Source: Artemisia argyi (Eukaryota > Streptophyta > Magnoliopsida > Asterales > Asteraceae). From it: a stretch of 64,000 nucleotides of DNA. Made by a program: the position numbers and the translations under genes. This document shows positions 1 to 12,329 of this stretch, piece after piece; the first letter of the stretch is position 1; the number at the start of each line of letters is the position of its first letter. Below the pieces are notes generated by a model, which saw nothing but the letters and a program-made list of their open reading frames with translations, had not been told where the DNA came from and searched no databases. The stretch lies in the NCBI GenBank assembly GCA_030686995.1, contig CM060698.1, positions 140,263,106 through 140,327,105 on the forward strand, given 5' to 3'.

Positions 1-387
1 TTAGGGTTTAGCATAAAAGGTATGGATTTGATCTAATTGGAGTATGGCCGTGTAAATGGGGAGTCTTGGGCCAGAATTTTCGTGATCTTTGGTGGACAAA
101 ATATTTGGTGATGAATATCTTCTAAATTTACCAAATATACACCATTTTAATTCAAATTAGAACTCTTTCAAGTAACTTTTATCTCAATCGGCCAAACTAG
201 GGGCATTTTGGTAATTTCACCACTTTTATGAATGTTAAATAAAGTTGTTAAAATTATTTTGGATCATAACTTATGCATTGTCAGGAGTTTGGGATTTATT
301 TGGATACTTTTATAAGCTTTTAATTAATTATTAAATATGTAGGGGCATTTTGGTCTTTTCACATGTTCTCAGATTTTAGGTGTTACA
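1..387 (-). mobile_element. LARD-1 3' LTR, partial (cut by window edge)
   Basis: This stretch matches 6742-7128 base for base at a constant offset of 6741, except for one mismatch (203 G versus 6944 T). It ends in TGTTACA, the same end as the complete LTR. Read on the minus strand it is the start of the element's 3' LTR, preceded by a purine-rich tract at about 388-406 and an ACGAAATTT-type motif often seen just before gypsy 3' LTRs. The rest of this LTR lies outside the window, so no target-site duplication can be checked. Confidence 0.9.
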
Positions 388-3300
388 ACTTCTTCCCCTC
401 TAAAAAGAAAAAATTTCGTCCTCGAAATTTGAAGTCGCAAAGTTAGACGAAGTCGTAGCAAACCGCAAAAGTCGTCACAACATTCTCACGCCCGGGGAGG
501 TTCTTCCACAAGATATTCAGACCAACTGGTTTCTCATGACTCGTAATTATTGTCAAAACAGTTTCAGATTTCTCAGAAGGGCATATCATATTGAATTTGA
601 ATCAAAAGGATAATGTACCAAACATAACGGATGATAAACGAATTCTCCAGGAAGAGGTATAAAAATACATAGGATTTCCATCGAATTGATTAGGCGAATC
701 AGATGAGAATACATTGAATTTTAGCAAATATGGGGTGATTTAAGGTTTAACTCTTCAGCTTCTCAGATAGTCTCGACTTTTAGATAACCTTCCAAAGGTA
801 TTCTCATAAACAAACAGGTCTCATTTCCTCAAAGTCCACAATCACATATTTTACTCATAGCAGATCATAATGAACAACTTCACGAATGCGAATCGTATAC
901 GGACAGAAAGCATATCGTTAGATATCGTCAACGGCAGAAATTTCATAATGGAACCTAAGATTCTTATCAAAAGTTGCAAAGATCAGCAAAACACGTGTCG
1001 AGAGTCCAAACGTATCGAATCGTATAACAAGGACAACATATCAAACGTATAGGTAGAATGAACCTAAAGTCTCACTAAACTCAGATGATCTTGATCAGAT
1101 GCCAGAATTCTAAAGCTTCTAAGGCACTCCTTAAAATATCATATGCCCACCATAAGTGCACGTTATATGATGTAAGTATTATCACGTTGGCCAGGCGTCA
1201 TAATACTGGCATCATATACATATGCCCTTATGATGGTCATACTTTATCTCAAGTCGTGAACACACAAACTTATCTAAATCCACTTAGTCCACCTATGGTC
1301 TCAGAGGTCACCAAAATCAAACAACATAACTAAGAGAACGAGATTACTCGAAGAGTAACGGAGATCCGAGAATGTCATTCAAAATTAAGGTACGCCATCA
1401 GTAACGTCAATTCTTTACAGCATCATCTCGTCTAAACACAATGTCCGCTTCAAAATCCGTCCACTCATTTACAAATTTCAAAATTTCTTCCAAGCTGGAG
1501 TAGTCTGTTTATTCTTGTCCGTCTTACCTCATGATTAAGATAATTTAAAATTCGAGTCTGGTTCCTCAAGCCTTCAGCAACTCTTCTTGGTACTGTGGCG
1601 TCGTAGCGGCAGTCTCTGACACGATCACTGTGCATCCCTCCATCCGCAGGTCTGCTTCTGCTCTCAATTCATCTTAGTACAACTAAAATGAATAGAGAAA
1701 CAAGACTGCGTGTCTTCGACAGGTCTTCTGTCATGGCTTCAGGTTTTAAGGTACATGATGTTGTTGTCGACTCCAAGTTGTGTGTTGAATGGTTCGTCTT
1801 CTTTGGTCTGGTTGTCTTGGTGCCCAAACTGAAATCTTCACATGTTGCGTGATGCATGATTGAGCACTATCCTAGTTCCTCACTTCTTCTTGTATGCTTC
1901 TTCCATGGTAATGCTTGTCGCAACCATCTTCTACGACTCTTCCACCAAGTTTCTAACTCCGATAACGATCTTCGATCTTGGTCCTTCTTGTGAAAGCTCT
2001 GTCTTTATATTATACAGGGTAGTGTTGTCTATTATGCTTTCTGAACGTCAATCAAATTTCTCTTCCAGAACAAAGGGTCGTCTCACCAATAATCTCTATG
2101 TTCTTCTTTCGTTTTAGAACACAACACAATGTCATACTATGACAATTTGTCCAAAACACGCGAAAAACATGATTATTCTAGCCAACACCATTGGCATCAT
2201 TCAAGTTCATAAATGTTATAACGAGTGCAAAGGCAACTTCAGAAATCATCTCAGGGAATTTTCACATCGCCTTCTTTCTTCTTCAGGAACTGAAATACTT
2301 CCCAAAGGTTACTCTCGGTTAGTTAACCCCCTTCTTAGAAGTTTTTGTGGTTGCTTCTTCAGTCCCTCAAATCTAAAATGATGCAATCAGACGCGGAGTT
2401 TCAAAGGAAGACCAAATTAATTATTGATACGCGGAAACAGATAATGATTAGTGATAGTGGTACGTTTAAGTTCACGATAGTCGATACGTCATCGCATACT
2501 TCTCTCGTTCTTCTTCATAAACAACAAGAGCATCTAAAGAGAATCACCAAGGTTAAAAAATCATATTCCATTAGCTCCTTCAATCTCTCAACTTCTATGG
2601 CACCATGGTTTCTTCACTGATATCAGTTCAATGTCCACTCTACTTCTTAAGCAGGAAGGAGTACCAAAAGGTTCATCAGAGAATACCAGAAAATCTTCGT
2701 ATGACAAAATATTTCCCAATAGTAGAACTTTCCAAGGGTTGATAATAATGGTTTTCAGGACAACTTGGTAATCACATGAGTTTGGGGTAGGTGTTTCCAT
2801 AGTGACAGAAATTTTAGCAGATGTAGAGAGTCATCATAATGGAATAGGGTGAAGCAGATTTTTAAGGTCACATTTCAGATATGGTAGTCTATGGTATCTT
2901 CACGAATAGCCATTTAGTCCAAAAGACCGTACAATCAGACATCTCAAAGTCAAAGGATTCATAGAGTGAATATAGTCGTCAAATCTTACAGATAGTCCAT
3001 ATATCAGAGTCAAGTACATGGTTCAACAAAAATGTTGGGATAGATAAACGAACAGTTCAATGTGTGGGAATTTCGTTTAGCTTATTAGCATAAGTAGCAG
3101 GTAGGATGTGTATCATTGGTAATACGAATATCGTATAATCGTCAATTGTGAGAGGTACAGAATCTCAGTTATCAGCATCATCATGCTTAGTTAACAAATC
3201 CATATAGAGATAGTATTTACATCATACCCTTCCAAAGGAAACGGTTGGCAGAACAAGGTTCATCATTCAAAGAGAGGAAACAAAACTTCTCATATTCGTG

Positions 3301-3847
3301 GTTCATAATTACCAAAATTCTCATAGGAGTAATAATGGATCATATAGAGTTAAGTAGTATCGGATGATACATTCATACCCAGCATAAGTAATGAATTTAC
3401 AGAATGTGTCGAACACATTGTGGTTGAATGACCTACGATGTGGTCGAAAAGGTGTCAAACAGCTTATCAAACAAATCGGAGGCGGAGATCAAAATCTGAA
3501 GGTGAAACTTAAATGTGTAAGGTATCCAGGTAGCCTTCCGAGGTATTCCAAACTTACTTGGTTACTAAGCTTAAGTCGCAAAACTTCTAACTTCTGAAAC
3601 AAAGGTCCTTATAAGGCTTATCTAAGAGCAAAGGCACGATCAGAGTGATACGGAAGCAAATGATACTTACATAAATGTCTTAGTCTACCCATTCCTCACC
3701 GGTAACAACTTAGGTTCCTATGGGGAATCCTAATGTAAAGTTTCAAAGGTTGTCTTATGAGCGCCTACAGGGAAACTTAGGGGTCCAAACTTCACAGGTC
3801 AAGGGTAAATGTATTACGAATCGCAGCCTGGTCTCTGATACCATAAT
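388..3847 (-). mobile_element. LARD-1 internal region, non-coding
   Basis: This is the 3.46 kb core between the two LTRs of a minus-oriented element. The primer-binding site is the complement of 3832-3843 (TGGTATCAGAGA), four bases from the 5' LTR, and matches the 3' end of initiator tRNA-Met. The polypurine tract is the complement of about 388-406. No ORF longer than about 90 codons occurs and none resembles gag, protease, reverse transcriptase or integrase. The core is therefore non-autonomous and would need enzymes from another gypsy element. I see no other gene here. Confidence 0.8.
3832..3843 (-). other. LARD-1 primer-binding site (tRNA-iMet)
   Basis: The complement reads TGGTATCAGAGA, the usual plant initiator-tRNA-Met primer site. 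It lies four bases inside the internal edge of the 5' LTR and fixes the element's orientation as minus. Confidence 0.8.
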
Positions 3848-6800
3848 TGTAACACCCCAACCCGATAAGGGTATAAGTATTACATTACAGTGACATATCA
3901 GAACAAACACAAGCATATGATTCATACATACAACGAAATTCAGGGTTACAAATGAAAATCTGAAACTACAAGGTTACAAAACAATAAATACTATGTCTAA
4001 TAAAGTGAAACTTCAACAAATCGTCTCTAGTCCAAAGCATAGTCTTCTAAGTCCAGTCACACTCTCTTCCCATAAACCAGCTTCCAACTAAAACCTGCCG
4101 CAGGAAAAGGGAATGCGGCTGAGCTTAAAAAGCCCAGTGAACAGATACATATACAAAGCAATGATAATGAAACAGAACTGAAATATAGTGCATTGGGGAA
4201 ATAGAATAAGGAATAGATAAAAGAGTAATAGAATAGAAAGAAGAAAGGATAGTCATCTACCACGAGCCCAGAAACATATCATATCATATAGGCCGTCAAT
4301 ACCATAATTCTTCATAATCATATAGAGGGGAGTCCTCTCAGATAATCAGATAATATGAGGGGTGTCCTCATTCTTCAAATGGGTGGAGTAGCGAACTCCC
4401 AGAAATTGTGAAAGGCATGTATAGCACACAGTACCAGTCACCAGACATATATCATAATCATAATCATAGTTAAATCCACTAAACAGAACAGATCTAGGAT
4501 GCATCCATACGCCCCCGCAGAAATCATAGTGGCCATAACAAATCATATCATAAAGCGCGCATATCATATAACAGAAAGGGGACGGTGTAGCCAAATCACT
4601 AGGGCCACACACTAGTCATGCCAGTGGTGCATCACAGACACGCCTATGGTACCTCCATAGGTAGGGAAAACAGAAATGGCTCGGGTATCAAACTAAGAGT
4701 CAGGTCTCATATCATACAAAAGGTCATATAGCAAAGGTGTATCTCAGAATCATATCAAAGGTTCATAATAGCAGTTCATAACAAAAGGGTTCATATCAGA
4801 AATAGTATTCAAGGTCCAATCAGAGTTTATCAGGTCAAGGTTCATATTCAAAATCAATTCATGGTTCAGTTCAAAAGTCCGTTTCAAAAGTTTCTATTAA
4901 AAGTCCAATTTAAATAATCTTTTAAAACAGTTTTCATAAAAATGGTCTTTCAAAATATAGTGTTCATGAAAGTTAAATAACCTTTCTTTTAAAAAGAAAT
5001 TTAGCATCATTTATAAACATCTTTTCAAATCGGTTCTTCTCAAAACATTTCCATGGTATCATTAAGAAGGTTTTCATAGCATAGGTTCATAACGGAGGTC
5101 ATATCAAGTGGGATCAACAGAGAAGGTTCAAGTAAAGGGGATCATAGCAATGGCATCAATTCGGGAACTAACGGATCAGAATATGAAAGAGATCATGAGA
5201 AACCCTTTTGAGAAAGGTCAGAATATCTGTACCTCAATCGCCATCGAAATCATAACATACGTAAGCATATGGAAACACTCCTTCTTCAACGAATCTACAC
5301 GAATTAATGATCGGCTTATTATTAATAACTTATTCAATTCAGATTTCTCATTTTAGTCGGCTTTCCAGTTTTAGTAACTTTCCATTTAAAGTGACTTTCC
5401 ACTTTTAGCAGGTTTCCATAAATAGTAAGTTTCCACTTTTAGAAAGTTTCCATAATTAGAAAGTTGAATCATTATTAATGAAATCAAAGTATCTTTTAAC
5501 ATATTTACACATTTGGTCCTTAGGGTTTCATAACTTTACATTTTAACCCTTTGCTTTCCAAAATTACACTTTAAGTCCTTCAAGTTATCAAAGTTACATA
5601 TTTAACCCTTTGATTTACAATTTCAACTTTTAATTATCAATAATCACATATTAACCCATTTAAGTACCAAAATGACACAAAACCCCTTGAATACTTTTAA
5701 TTACTCAAAACAGCTCCAAGTTTCTGAAAATTACATTTTTAGTCCCTCTCTTTTAATTAATTACAAATCGCACCAATTTAAATACAATAAATTCATTTTC
5801 TTGTAATATTTACACTTAGAACCCTCAAGTTATATTTTTCCCATATTCCTACTGATTTATATGACATTACAAAAATATCCCAGAAGTTTCAAAGTTGGCA
5901 AAACACACCCTTATACTATTAATTTTCCAATCGGTTTATATTAAAAATTAACCAAAACTATAACAAACCCTAAAATCAAATGCTAATCATTACCCCATGA
6001 TTCTAACAACCTTAAACCATCATTAATTACCAGATCTCATGCCTCAAACTCTAACCCTAATCGATTTAGGGTTTTCTTTTATTTTTCTTTTTATTTTCTA
6101 ATTAGCCGATTTATAAATTAATTAATAATACAATATTTAGGCCTCCATAATTCTAACCAATATTTTTCTGAGATTATACATATTATATAGAGTTCATAAA
6201 AATTAGTGTTCACGCCCAGAAAATTCATGTATAATTATTTAGAGTTTTGTGGCGTTTTTGGGGTTTAAATTCGTAAATCATTCATAGAACATGCATGGAT
6301 CGAACCAAACATTTTATTTGATGTTTATAATGTATAAAGGACCTGAGAAAAATACCAAATCAAGAGTGGAACGTGTAGAGAGGGCTGTACAAATTATAGC
6401 ATACGCGTAGAGCCAAAATGATCCAAAAATCACCATGACTTCACCAATGATCTTCCAACCCTGAAACCAATTTTCGTGGGTCTTATATGATGTAAGGAAC
6501 ATCAGAAAAATAAGAAATCATTTTTATAGAGGTCGTATGAAGCATAACGAATTTACCTTTGTTTTAGGGCTCGACACAAAGAAAACAATGCTACGATCAT
6601 GTAAGGCTTCAACAATTCGAATGAGATTTTTCTTGGCTTCTTAGGATGTTGATGAATCACAGAAAAATGCTTGAGAGTGATGGGAGAGTCGAATGGAGGC
6701 TAAGAGATTTCTTTGGTGTGTTTATTTTCTTGATCGGCACTTTAGGGTTTAGCATAAAAGGTATGGATTTGATCTAATTGGAGTATGGCCGTGTAAATGG

Positions 6801-7128
6801 GGAGTCTTGGGCCAGAATTTTCGTGATCTTTGGTGGACAAAATATTTGGTGATGAATATCTTCTAAATTTACCAAATATACACCATTTTAATTCAAATTA
6901 GAACTCTTTCAAGTAACTTTTATCTCAATCGGCCAAACTAGGGTCATTTTGGTAATTTCACCACTTTTATGAATGTTAAATAAAGTTGTTAAAATTATTT
7001 TGGATCATAACTTATGCATTGTCAGGAGTTTGGGATTTATTTGGATACTTTTATAAGCTTTTAATTAATTATTAAATATGTAGGGGCATTTTGGTCTTTT
7101 CACATGTTCTCAGATTTTAGGTGTTACA
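3848..7128 (-). mobile_element. LARD-1 5' LTR (3281 bp)
   Basis: The LTR is bounded by TGTAACACCCC on the left and GTGTTACA on the right, a TG...CA structure on either strand. Its last 387 bases are duplicated at the window start with a single difference, so the insertion is recent. It is AT-rich. It has a GTTTCCA-rich repeat near 5360-5460 and, on the minus strand, several blocks of the type 'gggactaaa..tgtaa' at 5510-5760. The right end lies 437 bp upstream of the LysM kinase start codon. Short ORFs inside have no recognisable product. Confidence 0.85.
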
Positions 7129-7565
7129 TACGAACACCCATACACATTATGATTCATAGCAACATACCAAACTTACCCTCTACACTGTGAATATCCTTTG
7201 CAACTAAACAATTCAAAAGAAAAGTAAAAATAAGAAAAAAGAAAATTCTAATAAACTCTTTGAATTGCGGCAAAAGTCAACTAAAATAACAAGTCAAATA
7301 TAACACGCTTAAAGTAATCAGTCAACAGTCATAACTAGCTCACATATATTCTTCTTCAAACACATTCTTCATTATTTAATTATTATTAATTCACTCACAT
7401 TTTCACTATCACTCAATTCCAGTAGTAACAGAACTAGTCAACGGTTATTTCATTTTTAAACACATTCTTCATTATTCTTCTTCAAACACATTCTTCATTA
7501 TTTATTGTAGCAGGACTCAAATTACTACTATCTGTGTTGTTGACCTTCATTTGGTGCAATTTCAC
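7129..7565 (+). promoter_or_regulatory. 5' flank of LysM kinase with W-box cluster
   Basis: This 437 bp gap separates the LARD-1 LTR from the kinase ATG and must hold the native core promoter and 5' leader. Five W-box cores (TTGACY, either strand) lie at 7275-7280, 7292-7297, 7320-7325, 7436-7441 and 7540-7545. W boxes bind WRKY factors in immune-responsive genes, which fits a chitin or symbiosis receptor. A 'ttcttcaaacacattcttca' motif recurs near 7350, 7455 and 7480, probably in the leader. I could not place a TATA box with confidence. Confidence 0.45.
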
Positions 7566-8175
7566 ATGAACTGTACAAAATTATTGTTGTTAATCTGTTT
7601 ATGTTTATTAGTTCCGATTGTACGATCTAGATGTGATAAAGGATGTGATTTAGCGTACGGTTCGTATTACATCGTGTTAGGAGATATCCTTGGGACGATT
7701 GCGAGTTATGTGAATACGGATATTCCTCGTGTTTTACGCTATAATCCATCAATACCTGACCAGGATAGTGTAACGGCGGGTACACGGATAAATCTTCCGT
7801 TTTCGTGCGATTGTATTAACGGTGAGTTTTTAGGACATGTGTTTAGTTATCGTGTTCAGTCGCAGGACACATATGATGTGATTGCGAATAGGAGGTATGC
7901 GAATTTGACTACGACGGCGTGGATTGAGAGGTTTAATAGTTATGACGAGAGTAGGATTCCGGATACTGCTACGCTTGACGTGACTGTGAATTGTTCGTGT
8001 GGGGATAAGGATATTTCCAAGGAGTATGGTTTGTTTTCGACGTATCCGTTAAGGCCTGGGGAGAATTTGAGTTCGGTTTCGTCTGCGGCGAATTTAAGTT
8101 CGGATTTGATTAGGAGTTATAATCCGAACGCTGATTTTAGTGCAGGGAGTGGATTGGTTTATATTCCGGCACGAG
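7566..8175 (+). CDS. LysM kinase exon 1: signal peptide and three-LysM ectodomain
   Basis: Encodes residues 1-203 plus one base. I chose ATG 7566 because the upstream in-frame TTG at 7551 is not a plausible start and the hydrophobic signal peptide begins directly after ATG. The ectodomain has the paired CxC motifs and the single exon typical of the family. The donor is CGAG/GTTAG; reading through it adds one Gly and then a stop at 8178-8180. Confidence 0.93.
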
Positions 8176-8335
8176 GTTAGTTTTTGGAAATGTTTCTTTT
8201 TTGGATATAGATGGATTTGAGATTACGGCACATTTTTATTTTATTTATTTATTTATTTTTTTTCATGCTGACGTTTTTGGCAGAATATTATGTGATAATA
8301 TGTTATTTGATGATGATGATTGAATAAAGTTTCTG

Positions 8336-8368
<33 letters not shown>

Positions 8369-11300
8369 AACTTCGAGCATTAGTGAATTAATCTAATAAA
8401 AACGTAAAAAAAATTAAACTTTTTAAAAACATAAGTAATCAACTTAACGATCAACAATTATTTGTCTATATTTGTCTAGTTGAACATGCGACGACGTGAT
8501 GATCATATATAATAAACAAAGTATTAATGAAAGTGCTAGCAAATTTTAGCATGATTAACATGTAAAAGCTAATCGAATGCAAATAAAAATAAAATATAAA
8601 ACTTACTTCTATTATTTTGATAATGATGATAGTTGTTTATGTGAGTTTTGAATGTTGAATGATATTGGCTACTATGGTTTTTTTAATGCTACATACGATT
8701 TGATATTTTCTCGTAAGAAGTAAAAGAATTACAATTTTTATAATTATTGGTTCTTTGGTTCTGGAACCGAGAATCGGTGGAAATCGGTGGAACTGAACCG
8801 AACGACCCAAGAATCGAAAAATCTCAAAATCAATGTTTTGAAAACCGGGTTCAAAATCGACCCGGTCGAGTCACCGGGCATCGGGTCAACCGGTTCGACC
8901 GGTTGGACCGCCGGGTCAACCCGGTTTTGAATTTATTATTCTTTTTTAATTTTTTGACCGGGTCAACCGGTTCGACCGCCGGATTAACCCGGGTTTTTAT
9001 TAAAAAATTTTGAAAAAACGAAACCTGGCCGGGTTTCGAGAACCGGGTTGACCTGGGTCACTCAAAACCCGCCGGGTCACACCGGTTAACCCGGTTTTAG
9101 AAACCCGGGTTTTTTTACTCGTTTTTTTTTGCCGGAACCGGTCGAACCGGTTAACCCGGCCGGGTCGACCCGGGTTTCAAAACACTGCTCAAAATCAAGA
9201 ACTGAAACTGGAACCATTGGTTCTTGTTCCAGTTCGGTTCTTCATGGTTCTGGTCTGGTCCAATTCTTTGGTTCTTTTGCTCATCCCTAGGGGAAAACAC
9301 CCTTGTTATTGTGTTTGAGATAAAAAACAAGATAATTTTTTCTCCAACTAAACGCACCCTTAGTGTCACATAGATGTTACTTAGAAGGATCCTGAGATGA
9401 TTATATAAACCGGCAAATTGCTATTTGTAGCAATTCTTTAGGTGCCGTTTAGTTGTAGAAAATTTGAGAGAATGATTTTCCTTCTCTAGAGAAGAGTTGA
9501 TAATTTTAAAAGGAGTTATATTTTATTTTTTTAAAATGATAAAAAGATTAACTTAAATTGCGACGGTGTCTACGACGGTGGGAGGTGGAGGATAACACGA
9601 GAGATTAGGAGTAGAATGATGTATGTGTTTTTGTTGGAGTTGAGGAAAAATGAGAAAGAAAAGAGTGAGAATAGTATAATGAGCTTTTCAATTTCTTAAT
9701 TAAAATATAGAAAATAAGAATTTCATTTTTTTTGAAAATTGATGGAAAAAGGTGTGACTAAACAGATTTTCAATTTTTTCATTTTCACATAATTTTTTTT
9801 TTAGAAAATTGAAATATCTTTCACCAACTAAACGCAGCCGGTTTCCCTGTTTTTCGTCTTTCAGATGTTCTATTCGATAAAGTAATTAGCAGCTAGAATA
9901 ATAGGGCACTAGTTTTTTAACTCTTATTTTGGAAACCTTTTGTTTTATTCTAATTTTTGGGAACGGTTGTGGGGATACGCCGATTAGACCGCGTACATCT
10001 AACTCAAAAAGATTTGTTTTTTACAAATAAGTTAAACAACAAAAACCTCATCCTTTCGTACGGTTTCATAGAATTTGTAAATTAGTTTTATATAGAATTG
10101 ATTTTGATGCTTTTGTTATCAAGATTGGGTTATGAATAAAAAAATCTTTTTTTCCTTTGACTTTGACAAGGTTCACGTTATGAAGCTTAGGCTAGTAGGC
10201 AAGGTGACTACACCTTCACCATACACATCAGCGCCACGTTAGCTTTCTCTCTCCTCTCACTTCCCTTCACCACTCTTCACCTTTTAGAGGGCAAGGAACC
10301 TATAACTTCACCTTTCATTAAATACCCACTTTATAAAAATATACCCCACTAAATATCTTACACACACTCACACATAAAATAAAATAAAAAAATAATAAAA
10401 CAAGTGAGATGGGACCTTTATTCTTCCTTTTCAATTAGTGAACCTTTCACCGAATATTGTTTTGGTACAAGTGCCTAGCGCATGATCCATGTTGGAAGGC
10501 AAGGAATTGATGCGTGATGTGGGGCCCTTAGGTGAAAGTTTGACACCCTTGCCCTTCAGTCTTATAAACAATGCTCGGTAGTATCTTTTTCATATTTATT
10601 TTTAGTTTTTAATATTTATCAATTTGTATGAAAAAGGAACAAGTTTTTCTTTGGCCGATAATTATCATCATTTAATATCATTTGAGGATCAAAATTTTTT
10701 TACATACTAATTGAGTAATCTCCACCCTTCGTTTTTATTTGATTTCATGCAGGAGATTAATACAACAATTTAAAAAACTAACTTTCATCATTTTTTTTTA
10801 AATGTTAATATTTTTTAAACCGTTAATCATTAAGCGAAAAAAATATAGCGTTACGAAGGGCATTTAATTATTCTTCTACAGAAATGCAATTTGATATACT
10901 TTTCAACATTTTTTTTTCCGTTTTTTTCACCTTTTTTTTTCGTTACCGAAAAAAGCACATGTGATATTACATATCGCATGTGATTTTTCCGGTAACGAAA
11001 AAAAACTGAAAAAAAAACGATTTTTCTTTTGTCGAAAGTATATCCGTATGCCCGTCTATAGAAAGATAATTAAATGCTCATCGCGATTGTGTAATTATTT
11101 TCATTTAACGATTAACGGTTTAAGAGATATTTAAATTGTAAAAAATACGTGAAATATTAAAATACTTTTAATCTGAAACATTGATTTATTTTTAGATGAA
11201 TGATGAGGATGAATCTCTTGGTAAGTAGGAAAAATATGGTATGTAATATAACTCTCCTCTAATTATCATAACACCGTTTTATATTACAGCAAAATGTTTA

Positions 11301-12285
11301 CAAAAACTAAATAATTACATTAACAAACGAGATGATAGGTCTTGTTCTTTCTAATTTTGCATCTTAGGCTGGGCACAGTGGTGACCCGGGTCATCCCTGT
11401 CATATCAGCTTTTTCTTTCTGGTGACCAGACATGACCAAGTTGTCACAGTTGATGACCGAGTTAATATTTATCACTAAAACTATAAAGAGGGTGTTGTAA
11501 AAATTGGTCGTAATTTCGACCGATAGTTTTTTTTTTTTTTTTTTTTTTTTCTCACTCGACCGATGTTTGCCCCTAGACCCACAATGGGCATTAGCCAATT
11601 CAATATCGGTCAAATACTCAAATATTGCCTTACCGAAGTTTCTCAGGCCCTCTGTGGCTAGCCTTAAAGTTACAAAAGATGTACTTATTCGCAAGAAAAG
11701 TGATTGAATAACTTGTCTATAGTTGACTACGGCGTGTTTTACACTTTAATGCTAGCGATCACATGAAAGTGGATGTATTCTAAAGATTTGTTGTTTTGGC
11801 AGATGAATATGGAAATTATCCACCCCTAGAAAGCAGGTATATTCTTTTGAATTTTCCTTAAATGGCATGTTATCTGCTGAAAAAGACGACTGATATCATT
11901 CTTCTAACAAGCGATTTTCCGATATTTGTTGCAGCAAAGGTGACCTAGCTTTCACTTTAAATTCGTGCAGAGTGGCCTTATTCCATATTTTCTTGAATAT
12001 AAATGTGAGCTTAAAGTTGCCATCTGCTTTTAATTAACCAGAATTATCAGGCGCAGCTATCGGTGGAATAGTTCTGGGAGTAGTAAACTTGGTGATATTA
12101 GTCGCAGGATGCATGTATTATGGATTTTACAAAAACAAGAACGCTGAGACAAGTACGACATTATTGAATAATGCACAGGTTCAACTTATGCAGGCTGGTT
12201 CAGGTATTATAAAGTATATCTTTTAAACTTTTAATCCAGTATTGACCGAGACCAAAGGCAACCAGTTGCATTTCTTACGTGAAAA

Positions 12286-12329
<44 letters not shown>

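Noticed and set aside
1..387. Telomere repeat from TTAGGGTTTAG at the window start
   Set aside because: Only one partial unit, and it is part of the LTR duplicated at 6742.
7551..7565. TTG start giving five extra residues to the LysM kinase
   Set aside because: Plant genes rarely start at TTG, and the signal peptide fits ATG 7566.
11320..11694. Gene on the minus strand in intron 1
   Set aside because: The first 45 residues look coding ([16 protein letters not shown]), but the frame runs through a poly-Lys stretch from the T24 tract and I recognise no family.
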